Assembly (NCBI GenBank): GCA_023678885.1
Contig: CM042998.1
Span: 3,723,820-3,787,819 of the forward strand
DNA length: 64,000 nt
Direction: 5' to 3'
DNA from: Pogostemon cablin
Taxonomy: Eukaryota > Streptophyta > Magnoliopsida > Lamiales > Lamiaceae
Numbering within the stretch: position 1 is the stretch's first letter; the number at the start of each line of letters is the position of its first letter. Both the position numbers and the translations under genes were made by a program. Positions 54,841 to 64,000 of the stretch are shown piece by piece. Below the pieces are notes generated by a model. It was not told the DNA's origin and searched no databases. It saw only the letters and a program-made list of their open reading frames with translations.

Positions 54841-56100
54841 TGTATTCACCCTAGGCTTTGCTTAGGTAGGTTGGATAGGTGGGATAAAACTTGTATTCAC
54901 ATTGTATGCAAGTAATTTGTCAGTAAAATAACATTTATCAATTTCACTAAAATAAATTCGACCGGCACGGGTCAATACGTCCCACTCCATCGATAGCCCA
55001 GTCACAAATGGTATGTCCTGCATATGACATGTTTCAGATATGGCCCGTCTCACAAATAACCCACCTCATTTAATTTTAGAAATAATGAACTTTTGTGAAA
55101 TTTTTTATTGTGTTCGTCAATTAGTTCATTTATATTTAATTAATATAAAATGATAATTGTTTAATTAAATAATTTCATTGAACAGTTCGTTGAATAAATG
55201 AAAAGGAAAAATCTCTTTAGAGACAATGCTTATGCTAGACAATTTATAAAATGTGTTAAAGTATGATTGTTATATAAGTAAAATATGTTTATTAATAGTT
55301 AAAGTATATTTTTTTTAAGTACGATGACGTGCGTGTAAATGAGGTGCTCTACCACCCCACAGAAAATAATTTGTTGTGCAGTAATATAATTCATTATAAA
55401 TATACATTAACTATTAATAAACATACTTTACTCCCATAATAAATGGTATACTTTAATAATGTATTCATCCATTAAAAAAAAGTACTGATCAGTATAATGG
55501 AAACTTATTAAGAAAATATTTAACGATCCCACCTAAATATTACTCTAAAAGTTTTCGGTCAATTCAATTAAATTAAAAGAAGTCAAATAATCAACCATAT
55601 TTTAAAATTTGACCTTTTGGTACGTGTTTGATAATCTATCATTATCATGCATAACCTTAAAAAATAAAAATAAAAGAAAAATTCTCTCCAACCTATACAA
55701 ATACGTGTATATTTTGTTATTTTAATTTACCTCATTCTAAAGTATTTATCACTTTTATTTATACAATAAATGATTAATAAAGTAATTTACTTGTCATTAT
55801 TTGATTAAATATCACTTTTTATTAATAATATTATCATATTTTATTCGTCTCATATAAAAATTTATTTGAGAAGGTGTCACACAAGCAATATATATACTAA
55901 AACAATACTCTAAAATATTTTTTAATATTAAATAAATTATCATCCATTTAAATTAGGGTCACTTATTAGAAGGTACACAAAAAAATGCATAATTGTTATA
56001 AACTACATGACTCAAAGCACTATTACTCATAACTACACAATTATATGATTGTGATACCATAAATACCCCTATGTATTTGCACAATTTTGTTTTTGCACAT
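54841..56100. other. AT-rich spacer with palindromic MITE fragments
   Basis: 55204-55470 resembles the GTCTCTTGTGAGA family (TATAAGTAAAATATGTTTATTAATAGTTAAAG type phrases, with an inverse half near 55395-55450), with a ~75-bp insert between the halves. CCCGTCTCACAAATAACCC lies at ~55044. No gene; the ORFs here are short and unsupported. Confidence 0.35.
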
Positions 56101-56114
56101 TTTAAATTCCGGCA

Positions 56115-56195
56115 GCAGACGGCAGTGGCCAGCGGTCGGTCAACGCCGGGCAACGCTAGTCAACGTCGGTCAACAGTCGGTCAATGTCTGGGTGG
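56115..56195. repeat. Short GGTCAACG repeat tract
   Basis: GTCAACG or a variant occurs five times in ~70 bp, in a GC-rich island within AT-rich DNA. It is a degenerate ~11-bp tandem repeat. Confidence 0.6.
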
Positions 56196-57065
56196 GTGAG
56201 GGGCAGTGTTGTTGGTTTAAAAGTGTATGGAGTATAAAGTTATATTTAGTATTTTACTTTAATATTTTGTATGTGAGAGTAATTATTTAAATTTCATGTA
56301 TCTAATAGTAAAAATGTTTAAAAGTGTGTATCTGAGAGTAATAGTAATAGACAAGACGAAGAAAAAAAAATTTAAATCTACTTCATTATCTATTAAAATA
56401 ATAGTAAATCCTGAGAAAACTATAAGATGGAGTAAATTTATTTTTGCCTAAAATAAAATTTTATCAAATGTTATTAATAAATTAGTTAAATTCTATACAA
56501 TTAAACCTAGTCATGTGCTTTCATCTTTGTTCTGCATAATATTATTCGAATATAGAAATAGTTTTTTCATCAATCTTAAATTCTATTTTTAATTTATAAT
56601 TATAATTTCCTTTCAAATACTCTCCATTTAAAAAAAAAAAATCTATCTTTTAACTTTGAAAAAGAATGTAACTTTTAAGAGTAATATAATTTTTTTATAA
56701 TAAATAAATACTAAATATGTTAAGTTGCAATAAGTATAGTCGATTTTTTTTTAAATAAAATGCATGTGAAAAATTAATTATTTTCACCTTTTAAAGACAA
56801 AATTGAAAATTTTAATGTAACAAACAAATAAAAAAAAGATAAAAACTACTGCAGGACAGGAGTATTGGTCCGGGGTCAAAGGGACGACGAGCCTCCATTT
56901 AAGGCTGAGAAATTACGAATGCATAAAATAAAGACAAAAAATTAATAATTGTAAGAAATATTATTTCATTTGAAAAAATTGGAATTTACACATAGGTCCC
57001 TCACGATTCGTTTACTTACTACTTACCTGACTTGAACCGCGTAAGCCGCCACCAAGCCGATCAGC
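56196..57065. other. AT-rich spacer, 3' side of the next gene
   Basis: AT-rich DNA; the last ~150 bp likely hold the 3' UTR of the minus-strand gene ending at 57066. Confidence 0.35.
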
Positions 57066-57536
57066 TCAACTCGCTATACCATTTCCTCTTTTCCTCGATC
57101 GGCTTTTCCCCATTCCAGTCGGGAGAAAAGAGCTCAAAAGCCGAGAAAACCCGGTTTTCTTAGCATCCCCAGTCTTGAACCGGACTCTCCCAGTGCAAGA
57201 AACCCGCGGTGAAACCGGTTCAGACGCATGCACCATAGGCTTCCCTCCCGGTTCGGACCGGCTTCTGAAGAGCAACCTACCACGCTTCTTCTCCTGCAAG
57301 TTCCGATCGGATATCTGAACATTGGGGAGGCCGAAGACGGACGGCTGGGACGACTTTACGTACTTGGAAGGGACGTGGGTGAAATTCCGGTTGAAACCGA
57401 GTTTTAAGGAGGTCTTGCGCTGCATAACAGCATTGTGGTTGAACCAGTCTTGTTCGTCGTCGGAGGGGACCCAAAAGGACTCCGGCGGAAGATCGGAGAA
57501 AGTTTCGGAGAGATCTAACTTGGATTCTAAAGCCAT
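57066..57536 (-). CDS. Small basic plant-specific protein of unknown function, 156 aa
   Basis: A single-exon gene, GC-rich compared with its flanks. I start at MALESKLDLSETFSDLP (57536), since related plant proteins begin with a short acidic LDLS(D/E)(S/T)xSDLPxESFW segment. An ATG 12 bases earlier (57548) would add four residues. The N-terminus is acidic (SDDEQDWFNHNAV) and the rest is basic. The motif SEPVSPRVSCTGRVRFKTG (~105-123) is the hallmark I recall from unnamed plant proteins. The C-terminus is Arg/Lys-rich (GKSRSRKRG). No membrane segment. Possibly a nuclear or signalling adaptor. A CT/GA-rich leader lies upstream (57570-57620). Confidence 0.75.
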   Translation of the reverse strand: MALESKLDLSETFSDLPPESFWVPSDDEQDWFNHNAVMQRKTSLKLGFNRNFTHVPSKYVKSSQPSVFGLPNVQISDRNLQEKKRGRLLFRSRSEPGGKPMVHASEPVSPRVSCTGRVRFKTGDAKKTGFSRLLSSFLPTGMGKSRSRKRGNGIAS

Positions 57537-58114
57537 TGTGATGATCAATCAGTTGTTTGATCGGGAGAGAGATGGGAGGGAGTTATGAGAGAGAGAGATG
57601 AGAGATGGGAGGTGGGAGGGAGTTTTCGAAGTAGGAAAGGTTGAACAAAGCATATGGGTATGTTTCCCATTAGATAATGACAAAGGATCCATGCTGATGC
57701 TGTTCCTTTTCTTAGTTCAAGACAAAACAAGCCTCTAATCTTGATTATCAAACAATTAAGGTTGTTTGGCCCTAATGGTGGGATTAAAAATTAAAAAAAA
57801 AAAAAATACTAAGGTTGTTTGTAACTTGTAAGTATAAATAAGTAAATTAAAATAATAATAATAAGGGTCAATAAATAGTAGGTACAAAACGTTCTTAACA
57901 ATTACAATACGATACATTCGTCTTAGAAAATTACTCATAAATACAAAATTTTATTTTGTTTTACCCATAATACTCATATCTATCTAAACATCAGTATGCA
58001 TCGTTAAGAGAGAATAAAAAAATTTCGATTAAGTAATTGTCCTAATGTACATCGATGTGATCATTGTGAGAAAAATAAATTCATGAGAGATAAACAAATT
58101 AAAAATAAACTATT
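57537..58114. other. Upstream region of the small basic protein
   Basis: Promoter side of the minus-strand gene, including a GAGAGA tract at ~57580-57610 (CT-rich on the coding strand). Beyond ~57780 it becomes AT-rich spacer. Confidence 0.4.
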
Positions 58115-58575
58115 AAAGTCACCATTGAAGAGTACACACTGATGTACACCGATGTGCAATCTGACCAAAAGAAAACCAGTGTGCAATCTGACCAGATGAA
58201 TGAACACGCCATTAAATTTCCCCAAAATAAAAAAAACTCATTAAACTTTCACTTTACTGTACATTAGTATGCAATTCGGAGACATTAAATTCCCCCAAAA
58301 TAAGAAACTCATTTAACTTTCACTTTATTGTACATTAGAGTGCAATTCAGAGAGAAAAATGTAGAAGATATTAAATCGCGATTGAAGAGTAAATGTTGAT
58401 GTACATCAGTGTGCAATCTGGCCTTAGGAAATAACATGCCAATAAATTCTCCAAAACAAGAAACCCATTAAACTTTCACTTTATTGTACATTAGCGTGCA
58501 ATTCAGAGTGAGAAATAGAAGATATGGTAGTTCTTGAAATTTCTCCTTAATGCGCGATTGATGAGTACAATGGAT
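58115..58575. repeat. Degenerate repeats around TGTACATYAGNGTGCAAT
   Basis: The core occurs at about 58142 (TGTACACCGATGTGCAAT), 58259, 58330, 58400 and 58487, with AAACTTTCACTTTA(C/T)TG and AATTCCCCCAAAATAAG in alternate units of ~70-85 bp. An extra TGTACATCGATGTGATC lies upstream at ~58046. No coding frame. Confidence 0.65.
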
Positions 58576-59683
58576 AATGCTGAAAAATAAATTAGGCGTG
58601 CCTTTTGTATCTATCAATAATTATATTTAATCAATGTATTTATTAATAATTAAACTATACAAACGCATACCTATAAGTATTAATCCATAATAATAATAAT
58701 AACAATGATAATAATAATAATCTTGATTATTGTTTTTAGTGGGAAGAATTTGGATTCAAACAATTCATATATTATGATATCCATGCATTTTGTCATTTTG
58801 TATGTATACTCTAAAAGTGCTCATTATTCTTTTTTTTTTTTTTAAAGTTTCACCCTAACTATAATCCTACAAATACCTTTAATACAATTATTTATTTTAT
58901 ATAAAATTAAAATATTCTTCAATCCACTTAAAAAATGACAAATGAATTCTTTATCGATGTACAAAACATATATAAGTATTAGCAATATAAGAAAGACAAA
59001 ATCAAAGTATAATAATAATTTTAATTAAAAACAATACTTGAACATTTTATAGGACTGATATTAGATTATAAAATTTTTTTTATCTAATAACTAATCAAAG
59101 CATTGATTTTAAAATCGGATTGGATTGATTGATTCAAACGATTGAACAGAAAACTGGTGCGGAACACTTCAAAAACTGTTTTTGATGGTCAAATCAGATT
59201 GAATCGAATTGGACTGGTTGAACCGGTAAATCACTTCTTGGAATATTGGGTTCATATAATTAGTCATCTGGATCTTATTATTAATTTATGAGCTATTATA
59301 TCTTTAGGATTCAAAATTCATTATAAGGGTTTATTATTAATTTATGCTCATTATATCTTTAGGATTCAATGTTCATTATAAGGTTTTAAAATATTTAACT
59401 ATATAAGTCCCTTTACCATTTTTAAATAAAAAGGATTTATATGAAGTAGGGTTCTCGTAAAATTCACTCTAATTCTTGAATAAAACTTGTGTTTTTCCAA
59501 GCGCACCTTTCTCCCAAATCCGGTGCGTTACGAAAGTTATACCCCTTACTACTTAACGTCATACTTTTTAATATAAAAGTTTACTATACTCTTGATTTTT
59601 TGAAAAGGAAAAATAAAATTAATTTTCTTACTCAAACATCAATATTTTTGATATTTCAACCTACTCTTTCACTGAAATATATA
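58576..59683. other. AT-rich spacer
   Basis: Mostly AT-rich. 59272-59390 holds a ~70-bp direct repeat (TTATTATTAATTTATGAGCT / TTATTATTAATTTATGCTCA). No gene. Confidence 0.35.
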
Positions 59684-59948
59684 CTCCCTCCGTCTCATTT
59701 CAGATGACACGCTTTCCATTTTGGATTGTCCCACAAAAGTTTGCATCTTCCTAAAAAAGCAAAAAGTCAAATACAATCATCATTCCCCAAATACTTTATT
59801 TATAAAAAAATCACCCCTACCTAACACACCTAACATATTTTATCATTTATTTATTACAAAAAAAATACCATAACACCCCTAAAAGTTGTCACTTTCTTAA
59901 TCTCCGTATCGGAAAAAAAGGGTACAGACTTTCTTGGGATGGAAGGAG
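59684..59948. mobile_element. Stowaway MITE
   Basis: CTCCCTCCGTCTCATTTCAG to the inverse CTTGGGATGGAAGGAG, TA flanks. The interior has diverged and no longer carries the usual ACTAATACAACTAC phrase. Confidence 0.8.
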
Positions 59949-60916
59949 TAATACACTTATATTAATTAAAATGAATATACTTTAAAATTAAATGTTATAA
60001 CCTTAAACATCACTATATCTAGTTAACAAGATTAACTCTTTATTCTAAACCCATAACAAACTAACCTATATAGCTCACATGAATGTGAATATATGATTAA
60101 TTTGATTAATGATGATGTTACAAACACAACTTCATACTACCCTTCTTATATTCAAAATTTGAGATGAATTCAAACCAGTCTTTACATAATCGACGTCAAA
60201 TAAATGAATTAAATATAAAATTCTACGTAAAAGTCAAATCGACGTATCTTGAATTCTTGATGGACGTCACACTCATTGGCATAACAAACTACTCGAATTG
60301 ATCTCAATTTTCAGGTCCATATATATTCAAATTCCAACAAGCTGTCATTCACATTCATGTACGATGAATTCCTTAAGAAATAAGAAGTGAATATATTTTA
60401 ATTAAATATGATATTTAATTGATAAAAGTTGATAACGGTATACTGAATTATTTGATGCACAATTCATAATATAAATAAAAAATAATAACATATTAAAAAA
60501 AACGTAAAACGATTTAAGTGTTAACTGTCTAACGCAAGTATCTCATGAAACTTTTGTGGTACCTAAAGTCTTTTTAAGAATTAATGTTAATTATATTTTT
60601 AAAATTTTAAAATTAGTACTAAATTTTAAGGGTGAATTTAAATTTTAGGGACAGAATATGTTATAAAACATGGAAAAAGATTAAATAAGAAAAATAAATT
60701 TCCAAAGAATAATTTGCCATTAGAGAGTACTTTCTAAGGACATATGATAACTTTGGTTCCAACTCGTGTTTCATCTTATATTTATTATTTTTATGAATGA
60801 TGCTACATGTCTTAACAGTTTAAGGGACATTTATTGTGTGTATTTTTATTTTTTATTTTTTAACACACCAATATATAGAACACGACTTATGGAATTTTCA
60901 ATTCAATTCAGAGTCA
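59949..60916. other. AT-rich spacer
   Basis: No gene; AT-rich with no clear transposon ends. Confidence 0.35.
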
Positions 60917-61190
60917 CTCCCTCCATCTAAAACTATTCTTCATACTTTTCTCATTCGTCCTTTCTAGATCTTTTCTTTACATTTCAAAAAAAGAAACATC
61001 ACTTTATGTAATAATCTTATAATTTATTTTAATTTTAAATTTATCACTTATTTTTCACACATATTCTATTATTTTAATATTTATTTTATTTTATTATCTA
61101 AAATTGTTATAATACATTTTAAAATCAACAAAATTAGTAAAAATGAATAACATCTTTTAAATAATGTGATAGTTGGCGGGGACAGAGGAA
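60917..61190. mobile_element. Degenerate Stowaway-like MITE
   Basis: CTCCCTCCATCTAAAACTAT to the inverse GGCGGGGACAGAGGAA. Flanks are CA and TA, so one copy of the target duplication has mutated. Interior AT-rich. Confidence 0.6.
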
Positions 61191-62104
61191 TATTATTTTT
61201 AATGTGATAGATTATAAGTTCTTTAAAAGAGTGGTAACATTTGATATTTTTGAGTATAACATTCTACCTCACAAGTCGCAAATACACATGCACTTATTTA
61301 ATCAGTTTGCCCCTAAATTCAATCTAAACTCCAACCGCCACCTAAGACACGCAAGAAAATTACTTTCACACCAAGAAATTTTAAAAATTTAAATGAACGT
61401 GGTGGCTAAATTATTATTTTTATTTAATAATTTTTAAATACATAACATCATCCTCTTGAGTGTCGAGACTAAATTTAAAATGAAAATTAAACAAAATAAA
61501 TAAATAAATAATAGAAAATAGAAAGAAAAAAATTAATAATAATTAATAAATTTAAAAAAACATTTAAGTTGAAGATTAATATAAAACTAGTAACATGTAA
61601 TCATTTTTAAATATAAAGTAGTAATAAAATATTATTTTTAAAAATTAAAAAATAAAGACTTAAAATATTTAAATGTTTCTATTGATCTTTAAAAATTGTC
61701 AAACAATAACTATGGAATTAATGTATTTTAGAATCTTTCATTAATCCATTTTCAGTCAAAATAATATTTTTCAAAGGAGTAGATTTAAAATCTAATTTGA
61801 TTTCAAAATTAAGCTAGCTATTTAATTTAATTCAAAATTTTAGATTACAAATTCACCAATCTTAATACAATCTATAGTTTTTTTTTTCCTTTCTCCCCAA
61901 TACATTCTCATCAAATGATTTAATCGGATATATGAATTAAGTGCGATGTTACAATTTTATTTATAGCAAAGAATTATATCAGATAAGTCCTTACATGATA
62001 CGAATAAAAATGATAACATCATTAACGAAAAATAATACTACTCAAATGAATGATACAGTGAACTATTTTATAAATAATTTATAATATAAATAAAAAGTGA
62101 TAAT
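61191..62104. other. AT-rich spacer
   Basis: Very AT-rich; no gene. The 62-codon ORF at 61204 has no supporting features. Confidence 0.35.
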
Positions 62105-62124
62105 ATTTTATAGCGAAAGTGATA

Positions 62125-62371
62125 CTCTATTGGCATATTTTTCTTTTTGGTTTGTCCCACAGAAATTGATATATTTCCTTTTAAGAACATGAGACCCACA
62201 CAAAAATAATTTATTTATTAAATGGGACCACACACACATCTCATTCACCACTGATACAACTACCCACTACACATTAAATATTATTTCTCTCACTTCACTT
62301 TACATTAAATTATTATACTCCTTAATCTCCGTGCCAAAAAAAATGTGTCAATTTCTCCGAGACGGAGGGAG
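62125..62371. mobile_element. Stowaway MITE with 20-bp flanking repeats
   Basis: CTCTATTGGCATATTTTTCT to the inverse TCCGAGACGGAGGGAG, interior shared with 6777 and 63523. The 20 bases ATTTTATAGCGAAAGTGATA flank both sides (62105-62124 and 62376-62395), far longer than the usual TA. Confidence 0.8.
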
Positions 62372-62395
62372 TAACATTTTATAGCGAAAGTGATA

Positions 62396-62835
62396 ATAAT
62401 TTTATTATTTTTAATTCGTCTCACGTAAGGACGTATGTGAAACGATCTCACCCAAAACCTATTCTATATCATTTCATCTTATAATTTATCTTAATTTTAG
62501 AATTTATTACATTTTCTGTTTATAATTTTTATCATAAATGTATTTAAATATGAAATGGAGCAAAATGGGGTCGGATATTAATAATTGTTCAGACAATCCT
62601 TTTAAATCCTAAAATAATATCAAAAAGAAGTAAATATAATAAATGAGTTACAAAAGCGCTGCATTATGAGCAACTTATCATTTTAATAATTAGTGATTTA
62701 ATTCTTTATTGCGATAAAATATGGGACAAAACTAATAAATTATAGTTAAGATTTTAGCTTATAAATATGATTAAACAAATTAATTTTAAAAAATAGAAAA
62801 AAAAATAGCTGAAGCATTTTCTGAATAAAGTGGAG
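62396..62835. other. AT-rich spacer
   Basis: No gene seen until the candidate ATG at 62836. Confidence 0.3.
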
Positions 62836-63272
62836 ATGAAGTCCTATAGTGCAATTGTGGTGTTCTTTCTTCTTTTTGTTTCCTGTAAGCCACCTGTCTC
62901 TATATTTGATTATTGGACGATAAGATTAAAGAGTATAGTATAAATTATTCATCATATTTGAAATGCCAGCTCTTTCATACTATATATTATATATCGGTCC
63001 GTATTTTCTATATCATTTAATATATTAATTTCCTATACCGCAAAGACGAGAGAATAATGGTAAATCTAGAAAGCAAGAAATGGTTACATTTCATTCTTTG
63101 TCTTGCAAATTACTTAGTACTATATTACTAGTAACATCTGAGATAATACACACGAAAAATCTATTTTGTTTTATCTTTTAACATATTAATAAATGCAGTG
63201 GAAGTGCAAAGAGGAGAAGCGTGCACGCAGGTGGTGGTGGTGATGATCAACCTCCACCTGCTATTTAATTAA
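62836..63272 (+). CDS. Possible two-exon secreted micropeptide, 40 aa (doubtful)
   Basis: Exon 1 62836-62884 encodes MKSYSAIVVFFLLFVS, a short hydrophobic segment like a signal peptide, followed by a good donor T|GTAAGCC. Exon 2 after ATGCAG at 63199 continues in frame as LEVQRGEACTQVVVVMINLH and stops at 63272 (TAA). The intron is 314 bp. The start of exon 2 (ACTQVV) faintly recalls the beginning of a lipid-transfer protein, but the cysteine pattern is absent and the frame ends early. It may be a broken gene or chance. No family recognised. Confidence 0.22.
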
Positions 63273-63522
63273 TCTATTAATTTCTCTTGAGTAATTTCAC
63301 CCCATTTGCTCTAATAATTTTGTGTAATTTCCTCTAAGTGAATGGAAATACAAACTTTCTTGGTTTAAATTAAATGCTACATGCAATATGCCAATATATT
63401 GTCTTTCATCTGTTTTACTTTTAAAACTTTTTTATTATATAGAATTCCACCCAAATTTGTGCATTTAAAATAGTTTCATATATATAGAGAATGAGTTCCC
63501 CGGAAAAATTCAGAAATTATTA
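63273..63522. other. AT-rich spacer
   Basis: No gene or repeat recognised. Confidence 0.3.
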
Positions 63523-63776
63523 CTCCCTCCGTCCCATAAAAGTTGGTATAATTTTTTTGGGTACGGAGATTAAGGAGTATAATAATTTAATGTAAAGTGA
63601 AGTGAGAGAAATAATATTTAATGTGTAGTGGGTAGTTGTATTAGAGGTAATATGTGGGGCCCATGAGAATAGATTAATTGTTTTTTGTGTGGGTCCATGT
63701 ATTAAAAAAGAAATGTGTCAATTTTAGTGGGATAAACCAAAAAGGAAAGTATATCAACTTCTATGGAAGGGAGGGA
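63523..63776. mobile_element. Stowaway MITE
   Basis: CTCCCTCCGTCCCATAAAAG to the inverse TATGGAAGGGAGGGAG with TA flanks. The interior is the inverse of the 6777 copy (GTTGTATTAGAGGTAATATG, GTGTGGGTCCATGTATTAAA), so the two are the same family in opposite orientation. Ends are well preserved, suggesting relative youth. Confidence 0.9.
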
Positions 63777-64000
63777 GTAATTTTTAGTAATATGTAATAA
63801 TATCTAATTGATGAAAAATAATAGTCGACGAATTAAGGACGTCTCATCAGATGAAAAAAAAAGTGATATTATTTTGAAAAGCAATCACAATACGCTACAA
63901 TTTTTTTTTACCAATAGATTATTTTGCTAGTAAAAATTTTAATGTTATTGTTAAATTTGTTTAACTACATCGGATTAATAACAAAATTAGTTGATAAAGT
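63777..64000. other. AT-rich end of the window
   Basis: No gene or element recognised. Confidence 0.3.

Noticed and set aside
57322..57588. 88-codon plus-strand ORF
   Set aside because: Antisense to the small basic protein, whose motifs match known plant proteins.

Overview
This 64 kb window is nuclear DNA from a flowering plant, almost certainly a eudicot. It has short spliced genes in AT-rich DNA, spliceosomal introns, a chloroplast-type ferredoxin, a mitochondrial IscA protein and a PPR gene. It also has plant transposon families: Stowaway and Tourist MITEs, Mutator-type MITEs, Copia and Gypsy LTR elements with initiator-Met primer sites, and tRNA-derived SINEs. The abundance of CTCCCTCCGTCCC-ended Stowaways and the gene sequences fit an asterid such as Lamiales, but this is only an impression.

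Layout. 1-9.05 kb is retroelement DNA: the end of a minus-strand LTR element (LTR 1744-2200) and a complete but decayed Copia element (2633-9044, 5-bp target duplication AACAT). 9.7-18.8 kb holds the largest gene, plus strand. It has 15 coding exons whose reading frame closes perfectly to 1,271 residues, and it belongs to a plant-specific nuclear-type family of unknown biochemistry (Arabidopsis At2g19390/At4g29790 type). 19.4-25.1 kb is a cluster of Mutator-like MITEs with 9-bp target duplications; one carries seven 23-bp hairpins. 26.4-28.45 kb is a minus-strand PPR pseudogene (At3g04760-like) broken by a nonsense codon, two deletions and an insertion containing a piece of mitochondrial atp1. 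29.2-33.9 kb is layered with MITEs, including a SINE inside a Stowaway and MITEs inside MITEs. 34.1-42.8 kb is an 8.65 kb Gypsy element with two near-identical ~1.97 kb LTRs, itself inserted in a palindromic MITE.

43.1-49.2 kb is a small gene island: a membrane-anchored dual-specificity-type phosphatase (plus, 2 exons), a mitochondrial IscA-like iron-sulfur assembly protein (minus, 3 exons) and a plastid 2Fe-2S ferredoxin (plus, single coding exon with a 5'-leader intron). 49.6-64 kb is mostly AT-rich intergenic DNA with LINE remnants, Stowaways and degenerate tandem repeats. It holds one further gene at 57.07-57.54 kb (minus), a small basic plant-specific protein, and a doubtful two-exon secreted micropeptide at 62.84-63.27 kb.

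The genes do not form an operon or an obvious pathway. IscA and the ferredoxin both concern iron-sulfur clusters, but they act in different organelles, so their proximity is probably chance. The most unusual structures are the hairpin-bearing Mutator-like element and the mitochondrial filler DNA inside the PPR pseudogene.
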